A DNA stretch of 64,000 nucleotides from Xestospongia bergquistia. Its lineage: Eukaryota > Porifera > Demospongiae > Haplosclerida > Petrosiidae. The stretch is from positions 2,035,001-2,099,000 of the forward strand of contig OZ014421.1 in assembly GCA_963965975.1 (NCBI GenBank), written 5' to 3'. Below, in pieces: positions 47,896-60,620 of the stretch. Each line of letters starts with the position of its first letter. The stretch's first letter is position 1. Position numbers and translations under genes: made by a program. The notes below the pieces were generated by a model, which did no database searches, had not been told where the DNA came from, and was given only the letters and a program-made list of their open reading frames with translations.

Positions 47896-48416
47896 GACCC
47901 ATTGTTAAATTACACAGGTAGTAACACTGTGGTATGGGGCCCCTGAAGTCTTACTTGGTTCAGCACAATATTCTTGTCCCATTGATGTATGGAGTATATC
48001 TTGTATATTTGCTGAAATGTCTAATAAAAAACCTCTGTTTCAAGGAGACTCTGAAATTGATCTGAATTGTCTGGTTTATTAAACAGAAACTGGTTCAACT
48101 AGTTCCACGGTAGGATTTTGGGTACACCTAATTATACAACATGGCCTAATGTAACTGAACTACCAAATTTTAAACCAAATTTTCCTAAATGAATTGGAAA
48201 GACTATAAAACAAGTTTGTCCTCGACTTGATGCAGCAGGTTGTGACCTGTTAATGGTAAGTTATTGTTCAATGATCCTTTTTAATTCTAGTGTCTTTAAT
48301 ATCAGCAAATGTTGGTTTATAATCCTGGGAAGAGAATGTCAGCAAAGACTGCTATGCAACATCCTTATTTCAGTGATTTAGACAAGTCAGGTCTACCTGA
48401 TACAGTACAGTCTTAA
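47253..48416 (+). pseudogene. CDK-C: decayed PSTAIRE-kinase copy
   Basis: Starts inside exon 2 ([13 protein letters not shown], with PSTAIRE gone). Exon 3 is intact at 47445-47568. Exon 4 is reduced to KLADFGLGRA at about 47766-47800: the HRD catalytic loop is deleted and a further deletion shifts the frame through the activation loop. Exon 5 (about 47919-48065) lacks a good donor, exon 6 (48114-48255) has TGA for the Trp in FPKW, and exon 7 (48306-48416) is intact. K4 begins about 200 bases later. Dead copy. Confidence 0.85.
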
Positions 48417-48617
48417 GAACATATTATAACATTAATATTTTATGTATCATTAACTGTATACTGTATTAACACACACTAATACATCTGAATGGAATAAATT
48501 ATAATAAATAAAATAACTTGTATAGTCTATGATTACTTGTTTTATGATGGACTTGTAAGTATTCAATTATAATAACTGATAATTCATTAATAAGGGCGTG
48601 TCTATTTGAGGGGAAAG

Positions 48618-51600
48618 CTGGCTACATCTAAATCAGGTTTGACTATATTATTATAATAATTATCTATTGTTATGTGTGTGTGTGTCATGTTCTACAGATT
48701 ATTATGTACCTACAAAGAGGTCTGATCACTCCACACATATAGTGGGTGACTACCTCTACATGTGGGGTGGTAGTATAGATGGTCTCCCTAGAGTACATGA
48801 TAATGAAGTTAAATGGAGGATGACCTCTGTTATTGAGTTATTTCACTTGCCAACTGGTAGATGGGAACAACGACCTACTAATGGAAAACCTCCACTGGGT
48901 ATCTCTAGTTATGCCTCCACTGTTATCAGTAAAAGGATCTACTATTTTGGAGGACATTGTAATCATGGCCAGTGTCGTCACAATAGTCTCTACTCATTAA
49001 TAACAGATTCACTTAGATGGAATGAACTATTCCCAACTAATCCAAGTATGGGTCCAACGATGAAGTCACACTGTGGAATGATATCTCTTGCATTCAATAA
49101 CATGGATTGTCTACTGGTAGTTGGTGGTATTGGTCCACGTCCTACCTCTCCACATCCTGGTGCTCAGTATAATATATGTGGTGATACTGTTCGTACTAAT
49201 GAACACCACTATTATCAGTTATCCAGTGGTAAGAAGATCAATATATCATGTTATTAATACATTATATATCAAGTACAATTTTATGACTTTGTATTTCAGG
49301 TCGTTGGATACTACCAGAAATTACTGGAGAATGCCCACCTCCTTGTCATAGCTTCACTCTTACATCACTACCTAATAACAGAGCTCTGTTATTTGGTGGT
49401 AATACTCCTAATGGTCCTATTAACACTGTGTATATTGCTCAGTGTACAATGACTGCAGTGGTGAGTACAATATGAATTAAGTTAAAGTATTTAGTTAATG
49501 TATAATATTATGGAGTAATCAAGTTTAAAGTTTGATATTATTAAATGAACTAAATTTATAGTATATAATGTCTTTATAATATTATTAGGAACTGTTTTAT
49601 TAATAAACAAGTGATTTATTGTTTGTTAATATTTCTTTAATCAACTTAGAGGTTATATTGATAACTGAAACATTCCTTTAGTCAACTACATAGTGATACC
49701 ATATTTCATTGACTAAATGTCACTCTTGAATAGTAGCCTCCCTTTTTGTATATCAATGGAATTGATGATAACCTTAAGTAAATGTTGAAATGGCTGCTTG
49801 ACAAATTGTCTATTAAGTTTTTCTTTTTAAACTGAACAACACAAAAAAATATTTACAGCTACAGTTTAAGTAATTCCTTAAACAATTGAGTTCACAATGA
49901 GGTAATATTTGCTTAAAACTGTCAATGCTTGATCTATCATTTACTAACTGATACACAAAGTTTAAAGCTATTGTTTATCAGGAATGTTCAGAATCACTTC
50001 TAACTCTAGAAACTTTAATAATTAACAATTATATTTTAAATAATGTCCTCAAATAGTAAGTTTCTCTATTGTTGTTCAATATTAAAATAGATGTCCCAGG
50101 TCTTATTAAAGGAAATATTGTAACTAAATTAAAATCCACATAAACTATAAAATGAACAATATTCTTAAACATTTCCCAGTATACAGTATTAATTACTGCT
50201 ATGTTAATTGTATAATATGTTAACTTGAATATTATCTACCCAGCACTGGGAGAAGATAAGTGAACAACTTCATAAATCAGTGAATTGGCCTCAGAGAACG
50301 CAACATCATGCTTCAACTATTATCAGTGACCTAACTGTACTGGTGATAAGCGGAATGGACAAATCGTTAAAGTTTATTACTGACAGCTGGTTATTTAACA
50401 TTGATACAAAGACATGGACAAAGGTTAGTTACTGGTTATCATGTGACCTAACACTAACACAAAGTGAGTTAATGTCTATGATCTACAATATGAGGAGATA
50501 TAATAAAGTGTGACTATTTGAACTTTGACCTCCAAAAATAACCCTCATCTATAGACAATTTATAATTAATATAGTTATTGTTTTTATGACCTGGTTTTAT
50601 ACCTGTAGTCCTGACACTAGAGTATGTTAACATTTATGATAGTATAGTCTATTGATATAATATCTGATTTGTTTATAGTTATAATTCAGTTATTAAAGAC
50701 TGTACATAAGTACTTATGTTCATGTTTTAAAGTATTGTAACATGTCAACTCTACCAGTTCATACAAAGTTATAGTCTGTTACTAGAGTACATGTATCCAC
50801 TGATGTTACATGTATAATGACTAGTTTTGTAGTAATATCATAACATCATTATTATAATGTCATATAGTACACTATATTCCATCTTATAGCTCAATATACC
50901 AGAGTCAGTGACTAAGAGATGGGGCCACTCTCTCTCATTATGGAATGTGTCACCTACCACTGTATGGGTAATACAATTTGGAGGATTCTATGGTGGTAAA
51001 CTCAATGATACTACAGTGATAGAACTTAGTAAGTATTGTCTATTGATGATAGTATTTGTTATATAGTACACACACACATTATCAGTATTATCACAGTATG
51101 ATATAGGAGTATTGACACATTAACTGTTTATATTACAAACTAGTCTTATGACTCAATACTATTGTAACATACTATATCTCTCACAGTAGTATGTAATGAT
51201 GACCAGTGGACTGTAGGAGATGTAATAACTAACCTGACATCTACTGAAGAATATCAACTTAAGCTACAACAGAATAGACATGGTCAACCTCAACTTACTG
51301 TCCAATCTCCTACACGTCTTCAACCTTCATCTTCATCACGTCAAGAATTACAAGAGAAAGATAGAGAAATTCAACGTTTAACACAACAACTTGAAGTTAC
51401 CAACAAAGAGCTACAAGATACCAAGCAACAGCAGATAGATATGACAAGAGCTCTTCAAGAGGACCTTGAAACAAAAGAAAGACACCTACATCAAGAACTT
51501 CAAGAGAAACAACAATCTCAAGCTATACTTCAACAACAGCTACAAGATAGTCAAGAGAGAGAAAGAGCACTACGTCAAGAGTGTGATGACCTTCACCGAG

Positions 51601-52499
51601 AACATGATGATTATCGTCAACAACATGATAATATTGAACAAGATCTTCGTCAACAACTCCAAGAGTCAACCTCTGCTCTTCAACAAACACGTCAAGCTAA
51701 TGCCACTCTTCAACAACAAGTTCAACAGTTACAACAACAGTCTCACTGGGTAGTGAGAAGAGAGGAGATTGAGATGACTGAGGAGGTTCTTGGAAAAGGA
51801 GGTTGGGGAGAAGTCAAGGTAGCCAAATTTCGTGGCCTTAGAATAGCTGCCAAATGTCTTCATGAAGTTATCCTGTCACCATATAACATATCTGTTTTTA
51901 CAAGAGAAATGGAGATTGCTGCTCAAGTACGTCATCCTAATCTTCTTCAGTTCATAGGAGCCACTCGAGTAGGTACTCCTATTATCCTTTCAGAACTAAT
52001 GCCAACTAGTCTTCGCAAAGAGCTAGAAGTTGGTACTCTACCCTATCCTGCTGTTCTGACTATTAGTCAAGATATAGCCTGTGGTCTCAACTATCTCCAC
52101 CTCTTTAAACCAGACCCTATACTACATAGAGATGTCAGCACTGCTAATGTCCTTCTTACACATGGGCAGTTTGGGTGGAGAGCCAAGGTATCAGACTATG
52201 GTTCAGCTAATCTTCAACCAATGATTGGTCGTACAGTTAATCCAGGTAATCCAGTTTATTCTGCTCCAGAAGCTGGTGTACCAAGAGACCATTCTCCTGC
52301 AATGGATGTTTACAGTTATGGTGTTGTCTTGATTGAAATGATGATCTGTCGTATTCCTGAGGTAGCTCAGAGACAACTTCATATTAACAGTATTAGACAG
52401 CGAATGTTTAAAGCTCTTGTTGAACGATGTTTGAAAGAGAATCGTAGAGAACGTCCAACAATGTCAGAGATCCTAACAGACTTCAATGAAACCATTTAA
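48618..52499 (+). CDS. K4: kelch - coiled coil - TKL kinase, ATG replaced by CTG
   Basis: Exons 48618-48636, 48698-49228, 49300-49460, 50244-50423, 50890-51028 and 51190-52499 are in phase and open throughout (2340 nt with stop, 779 aa). The codon matching the K2 start is CTG (AAAGCTGGCT against AAAGATGGCT), so translation would need CTG initiation, another first exon or an internal ATG. Kinase: GKGGWGEV, VAAK, HRDVSTAN, DYG, APEAG as in K2. Exon 2 is three codons shorter than in K2. An open frame kept over 2.3 kb argues against long-standing decay. An alternative in-frame start is MWGGS in exon 2. Confidence 0.85.
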
Positions 52500-53017
52500 T
52501 AGTATACTAGTGTGTGTTATAATTTTAGTAGTAAGGTTATTATAATAGTTAGTTTAGTTATTGTACTATGTGTGATTATTATAATAATATTACCATATAT
52601 GGACATTTTGTAGAGAAGTGAATGTTTGAATTATAACTGGCATTTCTGCCCTTTCACTTAGAGAAGGCAATGCTAGACTATATATATAGAGAGAGTGTTC
52701 ATAGAGAAAGTTTTATCTCAGATGTTGACTGACATACAGTTATATTAACAATATAAAATATAATGTTATTTATATACTATATGCTGGACTTCTTAATGTA
52801 CAGATGTCTATATTAGGACTTTCACTATATTACTTACCAATACAATGAGATGTCTTTGGTTTTTCAATAGTATAAAAAGTGGAGGAGTTGAGGTTACTAT
52901 AGAGAATATTATTAACAATGATCTAATTAATTGAATCTATTAATTTTTACTGCTAATAAATAAAAGCGCGAATTGTTGTTATTTAAAGATTGCTAGCAGA
53001 CAAATAGTCGAATCTGT

Positions 53018-53281
53018 GACATATCTCTCACCTCCAGTAGGTTCTATTACTAGAGGTGTTGTCCCAGGATAGTCTAGTCCTTGAACTACTAGTTCATTGG
53101 TGAGTGATGATGTCATTGTCATGTGACCTTTATTCTCTACTGCATAGCTACCTACCTCTAACACAGTACAGGATAAGATGACAAGTTTGAGAGAAGAGAA
53201 CACAAAATTAGTATAATAAGGACAGTCTTGTCTCTGAACTAGAAAGCACTTCACATCAACTAGAATTAGCTAATGCTAAGG
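53018..53281 (+). pseudogene. Decayed coiled-coil gene fragment, copy D
   Basis: The promoter and first part are removed: sequence runs from the patch before the TATA box (AATAGTCGAATCTG) directly into the TGACATATCTC of exon 1. TAG and TGA lie in the exon-1 frame, and the coil exon has TAA (AGTATAATAAGG) where copies A and B read VSQ. Confidence 0.6.
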
Positions 53282-53445
53282 TATTTAATTAAGTCTTAAT
53301 CATAAGGGTTGTTGTTATTATCCTCGTCATTAGATTTACAGTTTAGAGAGTATTACATCAGTCAGCAGAAATTCAAAGAAGAAGCACCAGTACTTACCTG
53401 AGCAGGGCCAAATCTTAGAGAAGAAACTATTTAAAAAGAGCAGTC

Positions 53446-53805
53446 ATGTCTATAGATGATTATACAAAGATTGAAAAGATTGGAGAAAGGACTTATGGCG
53501 TCGTTTACAAGGTAAGTCTTCTTTCACGCTATATTTCTTACTTATTTTAAAGGCTAGACATAAAGCTACTGGTAAGTTTGTGGCCTTGAAGAAAATACGT
53601 CTTGAGAGTGAGGAAGAAGTTGTACCTCTCTCTGTCTCTCTCTGTCTCTCTCTGTCTCTGTCTCTCTCTGTCTCTCTCTCTCTCTCTCTCTCATACTCTC
53701 TTTCTCTTTGTCTCTCTCTCTTGTGCAGACTTTCTAAGTTCTATCTTATTATTGAATTCATGATTATGGATTTAAAGAAATATCTTGATACTATTTCATC
53801 TATTC
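53446..53805 (+). pseudogene. CDK-D: PSTAIRE kinase cut short by microsatellite and foldback element
   Basis: Exon 1 53446-53511 is complete (MSIDDYTKIEKIGERTYG). Exon 2 starts at 53553 but after EEVVP runs straight into CT repeats, so PSTAIRE is lost. The exon-3 remnant ([12 protein letters not shown]) lacks 20-odd bases at its start and is truncated within about 40 codons by foldback-element sequence from about 53806. Chimeric remnant without kinase core. Confidence 0.8.
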
Positions 53806-54640
53806 CTTCGAAAGTAGGTCTGGTCACACGAGTTGACTTTTGTGTTCCCAGTAAAGAATGTGGCACTGGTGTTGGTATGCAATTAGAAGTAATGTGATAT
53901 ATTATTGTGATATATAAGTTGCTAAAGAATTTGGATTTACTCTCAAAGAGAAACAAAAAAATTTCCAAAAAGCTTGTCTATTTTTTGTGAAGCTTTTGTG
54001 GTTGCATTTCAAGTTTCTAGCACATCTACAACTATGGAGTATAACATGATCTTATAATAACATGATCTTTGGGTTTACTGCTTAAGTCAGAGCAGCAGGA
54101 GTATCAGATTTCTTGAAGAGTAGCCATGCATACACTTTCACACCTCCTTAAATTTAATAATATTCATATTTCATACTACCTCTAATTTCATACCAGCACT
54201 CATGCCACATTCCTTGCTGGGAACACAAAGGTCAACTAGTGTGACCAGACCTACTTTTGCTTGTGAGTAGGTTTGGGGACGAGACTATAGTTCTACATGA
54301 GATAGCAAGGGAAACAGATGATGGGGTATAAAATAGTGTTTGTGGTCTATTTGATAATGGATATGGTTTTTAGTTATTGGACTGAGAAAAGTTTGAAGTG
54401 GTATGTGGTGGTGTAGTAGTTGAGAGTAATTGATATACTGGAAGGCACCATAAGGCACCAACAACAATCTTATTTTAGAGATACCACACAGACAGTAAAA
54501 GTATATCACACTATAGGTGACACTTGAGAACCTTGGACACTCCTTAGTATAGAGGTGTTCTTACAGTAGAGGTTCTATAACACACTAAAGCATTAGCATG
54601 GGACTAGAACAAGTATCACAAATATAGAAGGTATCCCTTT
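53806..54640. mobile_element. Truncated foldback element
   Basis: Corresponds to about 30440-31330 of the full element: the inner 90-110 bases of the left arm, the spacer, the whole right arm and its single 58-bp unit. The outer left arm and the seven-unit array are absent; the left break is joined to CDK-D exon 3. Confidence 0.75.
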
Positions 54641-55950
54641 AAGGAATCTTGGCTATTAAGAACATCAGTAAATCTATTTCCTTCAACCCATAATCTGGGA
54701 ATGTCCCTGAGCAACAAATAAAATTTGGCTTAAAAAAAGTTTACTTAGATTTTTGGTCAAAGTAAGATGATTGGTCCACCCACTAATCATGCCCAATCTA
54801 GGTTAGTACTTGTTGACTAGAGCCCACTTTCAAGTATTTTTAACCCTTTTATGACTCTCATATATTGAGCTCCATTTTTGAACAATGGATTATTACATGA
54901 TGTATTTAAACTAGGAACTCCACCATTAGTAATCTAAAGCTAATAAAATTAAAAGAGTAAGTATAGCTAAACCCCTTTCATATAAATTTCAATTAAGTTA
55001 GTGATTATCATCATCATTGTTATTATTTAATATTACTGACTTTTTTATCAGAAATTTTTTGATCCTATTGTTGCCAATTGGAAGTCACAGTTTCAAGGGA
55101 AATAAAGAGACAAGCGAGCTGCTTTATAATAATTATTTTATTATTATATTACTTTATAATTGTAATAATGTTATTGTTATAACATTCATTATTATTATTG
55201 ATTGTTTAGTAATATTATTTATTACAAAGACATTGTATTTAATTGTATTTTAAAATAAAAATGATATGACCAGTAACGTAATTAAAATGTCACACATTAG
55301 TTACCATGACAACAAGTGTCAAATAAACTTTATTATTGGGTTTCATAAATCAGTCCTCCATACTTTAAATAACAAGTGAGTATCCTGTCTTATAATACTA
55401 TGTAACATGTATATGAGTTGTCACTATTGTGTCTATTGTGTTTATTGCAGTATTGTATAGGTAGCCCCTCCCATAACTTCTGATGACACTGTTGAATTTA
55501 ATCTCTACTACTGGTAGTGCTACTAATGTATCTCTTATAACAGTAAATGATTGATATATAATGACTGACTGACACCATTTATTGTGGACTTACAAGGACA
55601 AACCCATTCACTATATAGCTAATATATATTTACAAAATTAGACCACACAAATGGTGTCATAATAACAGAAATTTAATTTGTGGTTATTAGAATTCTTATG
55701 AAAAGTATCATAATTATTGTAATATTAGACTATACATTGATATGTTTTGAAGGTATTCTTCTAATATGACCACTAACCATAAAGTTATGATAATAACACC
55801 AATTTCTTATAGATGCTATAGTAACATCTTGTAAGTTAGAAATGGTGGTCTAGAATTAGAATAGTTCACTTACATCCGTTTTATACCAAACTATATGAAT
55901 TACTATGGTATTCACAAGTACTGATATCAATTAATTAACATACATTATTC
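54641..55950. other. P2 upstream region, duplicate of 31331-32640
   Basis: No coding seen. Alignment to the P1 upstream region is nearly continuous, so the duplication covers promoter and flank. Confidence 0.6.
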
Positions 55951-55956
55951 CTATCT

Positions 55957-55965
55957 TATAAAAAG
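55957..55965 (+). promoter_or_regulatory. TATA box of P2
   Basis: TATAAAAAG about 98 bases before the P2 ATG, one A longer than at P1. Confidence 0.55.
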
Positions 55966-56062
55966 GCTTCGGTTATACAACTTATTTATCTTCTTTGTTC
56001 TTCAGTTTGACATTAATTCTCTATTGTTCTTCTGATCTTTCACTGTTGAATTTGCTGTCATC

Positions 56063-59000
56063 ATGAGCTGGTGTCATATCTATTATATAACATCAGTTAT
56101 ACTGTATATCTACAGTGGATATGTTACTGCTTCTGAGTATTATGTCTCTGCAGCTCCTAATGGAGTACCTTGTCCTCGTACTCACCTACCTTGTCACAAA
56201 CTCTCCCACTATACTGATGACTATACATCTTACTTCACTGATGACACAATTTTTTACTTCCTAGAGGGAACTCATATTCTACAAGATACATTGGAGATTA
56301 GTGGTGTAAGTAATATAACTTTACAGGGACTGGGTCATATAGAACAAGGCTTTCATGAGACAGTTATGCAATCTACCTCAATAATAAGGTTAAATGGTTA
56401 CAACAGTAGTTATATACTATTTACTTATAGCACAGATATTGTATTGAAATTGTTAACAATAGCAAACTATGGATTTAATTTAAAGCCAAATTTTATTGAT
56501 AGCTTAATCTTTGGTGAGATCAATAATGTCGCATTGGAATGTCCAGAATGGTTCTGGTAAAGGACTCGTTATTTTCAATGCTTTTGATGTGTTGATCACT
56601 AATTGCAATTTTGCTAATAATGGATATCCTAACATTTAATGTAGCCAATGCACATATTTCCTATGATGACCAGACTAAAAGACTGTCCAGAATTAATATT
56701 GTGAAATTGAATTTTACACTGGGCTTTGGAACTGGCCTGATTTTGATATATCATATTAATAACGAAATTGAAGTTGAAGTAATCATTGAAAATAGTGAGT
56801 TTTCACATAATAATGGTCAGTATGCAGAAGGAGTGTAGATTAAACTCAATTATGGAAGTGGTAGTATTATATTTAATAATTGTACTATATACAACAATTC
56901 CTTTTGGAATGAAGGAGGAGGTGGAGTTTACATTTATTTGCAAAATGGAAATGGTAGTATTGAGCTTAGTAATAGCACTATATACAACAATACTGCTCAG
57001 AATGGAGGAGGAGTGTACAGTTATTTTATATAATGGAAGTGGTAGTATTGAGTTTAGTAACTGCAATATTTATAACAATACTGCATACTATGGATCAGGA
57101 GTGTTCATTATTACTTTACTCTCTGCTTCAAAGGTTAGGGTTTTTTTTACAAATGTTTCATTTGATTTCAATAAAGTATCAAAGATGCTTAACAAATATC
57201 AATCTGCTATGTTACTTATGAATATTGAAAATGTTCTTTTTGACCAAATTGATATTAGTAACCATAACACAAGTGGTTTAGTGAGTATCAATAGCCCAAT
57301 AATGTTTGATGGACATAGTACATTTGTAAACAACTCTGGCATTTATGGTGGAGGCATTGCTTTATATGGACTCTCCCAAATATTGCTAAATCAGAACACA
57401 AACATATCATTTGTCAATAATCATGCTAGTGAGTCAGGTGGTGGAATCTTTGTATCAAAAGTTGTTAATACCATTGACCATACATTTTGTACCTTTAACA
57501 TTTTTTCTTATTATAATAATGGTTTTAAGCCAATGTTATATTTTGTCAACAACACAGCTGATATATCTGGTGATGTATTGTATGGAGGTGAAATATCTGA
57601 TTGTGTGAACTTTGACTTTGATCACCAATTTCATTACCCTCAGCAAACAGGTCTATCAGTAGTGTCATCAAATCCTATACAAGTGTGTTTTTGTGAATCA
57701 AACATACAAAATTGCTCTATTGCAAACTTCAATATAACTGCAATACCTGGAATTAATGTCAATATATCACTAGCTACTGTTGGTAATAAAGATGGCTTAA
57801 CAAAGGGTGTAATAAAATTGACAACATCAGATAATTCATCATCTACAGTACAAACTGACAATACTAGACTAAATGCAACTTGTACCAATGTAACCTTCAA
57901 GATAACAGCAAACCCTTCATTGAACACATCAGAAGTCTATGTAACACTTGAAGGTTTACTCAGTGGACTTTCACCTGATGAGTATGCTAAAGACATTGAA
58001 GTTAACATTGGGTCCTGTCCAATTGGGTTTCCATTACTAAATGATGCTTGCAGTTGTAGAGCTGAATTAAATACATCTTCAATAAGTTGTGATATTAGCA
58101 CTCAAATTATAACTAGAAATGGTGATATGTGGATTGGTTATAAAAATGATTCAGACTGTCTTATTGTTTATCCTCTTTGCCCCTTTGATTACTGCAACAA
58201 TGGAAAAATTTATTTTAACATCACCTCTCCTGATCCACAGTGTCTTTACAATCGATCTGGCATACTCTGTGGACAATGTAGTGATGGCCTTAGTCTCATG
58301 TTAGGTTCCAATCAATGTGGACAATGTACTAATAAGTACATAGCTCTTATCATTCCATTTGCTCTTGCTGGTATAGCACTGGTAGCTTTTATCATTACTT
58401 TAAACTTAACTGTGTCTGTGGGTACAATCAATGGACTTATATTCTATGCAAATGTTGTCAAAATATATGAACCTATCTTCTTTCCCAATGGTCCTGTGAA
58501 TGTTCTTAGTCAATTCATTTCCTGGATCAATCTTGATCTGGGTATTGAGACTTGTTTCTTTGATGGTATGGATTCTTGCAGTAAGATATGGCTACAGTTT
58601 ATCTTTCCAGGCTACGTTTGGTTTTTACTAATATTTCTTGTAATATCATCGCAATATTCCAGCAAAATTGTCCGACTTGTGGGTTCACATGCAGTTCCAG
58701 TACTAGCCACTATGATCCTTCTCTCTTATACCAAACTGATACGTACTGTCTTCCAAGCCCTTTATTTTGTCAATATTCAGTGTAATGGTAATAATAATGT
58801 CACACTATTGAGGTGGTACATTGATGCTAATGTCCAATATGTAGGAGGTTATTGTCATCTACCATTGTTCCTGTTCTCACTGGCTGTACTCATTTTACTT
58901 ATTATTCCATACACCTTCTACCTTCTTACTATACCATTATTTGAAGGACCTTTATCGAAATACATGCATTGCTGCCAAAAGTATATGAAGCCTTTCTTTG

Positions 59001-59557
59001 ATGCATATGGAGGTCCATATAAGGACAAATGTCGTTTTTGGACTGGATTTTTACTACTTGTTCGTGTTGTCTTGGCACTGGTTGTGTCTCTAGATACTGA
59101 GACTACTATAAGTTTGGATGTCTTAACATCTCTTTTATTTGTTATTATGTCAATGTACTTCCTTTTGACAGGAATATATCGACATTTACCTTTGGCTTGT
59201 CTAGAGATGTCTTTTTTTCTTAATCTCATGATTATAGCTTATGTGAATGCACAAACCTACAAAACATCAAATTCAAGGCAAGTGTTAAGTGTTGCTTTAG
59301 TATCAGTATCATTTATAGTATTCTGTGGTATTATCTTCTATCATGTTTGGGATCATCTGTATAAATCTTGTTTGAAACGACCATTTGCAAAAATCAAGAG
59401 GGTATTTAAGAAACCTCTACCAAATCCTATTACTGAAGAAGCAGAAGTTCTTTTAATGCGTCCTGGATCCCCTGCTTTAATATGTGAAACTAGTTCAGTG
59501 ACTGTAGTATCAGTAGTAATGAGAAGAGAGTCACTACTGGATGATGATGATGACTAA
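56063..59557 (+). pseudogene. P2: broken copy of the beta-helix membrane protein
   Basis: The N-terminus (signal, first 159 codons) and the C-terminal half are nearly identical to P1, but the beta-helix region has several lesions: an 8-base deletion near 56541, an altered stretch at about 56630, TAC to TAG at about 56838 and one extra T near 57026. After that last change the frame is open to the stop at 59557, including Cys-rich part and all membrane spans. A product from an internal start would lack the signal and first beta-helix turns. A pseudogene is the simplest reading; the differences to P1 elsewhere are few, so loss is recent. Confidence 0.85.
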
Positions 59558-60620
59558 TGCTTGATTTCTCGAAATATAATACAATTGTTTGAATTCTATC
59601 TTATAAAACTGATTTATATTGCCATACTTTTGATATGTAGTTAACAGTATTAGCTTTATGCGATGTAAATTATGTACTACTAAACTTACTGTTCATTTTT
59701 GTTACTGCTGTTGTTTTTGTTATTGAGTATTAATTAAATGTACATTTTATATTATAACTAATTTATACTGTTATAAGTACAAGTACTATCTAGTGACATA
59801 TCAGTTGACAGTACAGTTACAACTAGTGTACTGGTCACCTCATACTCTACATAATATGTACTATCTTAGAAAGTGTGACAATGTTTATTAGCTTTGGGGT
59901 ATTATTTTTATTAATGAGTATTAACAGGAGCCCACAGGCTCACAAAGGAGGAAGGAGCGTATGACTATGTATTGTAGGATTGAGGAAAAACATCTTTTCT
60001 AAACGACCATATAAATAAATGTGTAATTACATTCATAGAGAATTTGTCAGTAACATTCCAATAAAATATTTTAATTAAAATACTGCAATGATAACAATCT
60101 TGTCTTTACCTGCTTAACAGCAACTGGACCTTTCAAAAATGACTTTGCTTTGTTATATTCAATGTCATGCTGCTATTATGATCAATGGTGTACATATCAT
60201 GGTGGTGGGTGGACATGACAAATATATTTAAATTCTTGGGAAAGGACACATGCTTTATATTAGTACAAAGAATATGACAACAATTTGTCTTCAGTTTGTA
60301 GGAATGTATGTATATCAACATTTCAACAAAAATTGAATGGAAATCCTCAAGTCATAAGTCTAAAATACAATTTTATGTGATTGTTATTTCACTCATTTTT
60401 TATTAAAATGTTGCCTTGGGTAATTATGTAACTTTCATTTGTAAACCCATTCATGTGGAAGCCAACTTGAGTAACCCACTCTTGTGGAAATATTCCTATC
60501 AAAACATTTCAATAAAATATTTCAATTAAAATACTCCAATAATAACAATCTCGTCTATACCTGCTTAAAAGCAACTGGACCTTTCAAAAATGACTTTGGT
60601 TTGTTGTGTTCTGTGTTAGA
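59558..60620. other. P2-K5 spacer
   Basis: Duplicate of 36257-36830 followed by 37755-38219, without the 36880-37745 insertion. A scrap of K exon 4 (about 60130-60235, VTFKNDFALLYSMSCCYYD in one frame) remains; no complete gene. Confidence 0.55.
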
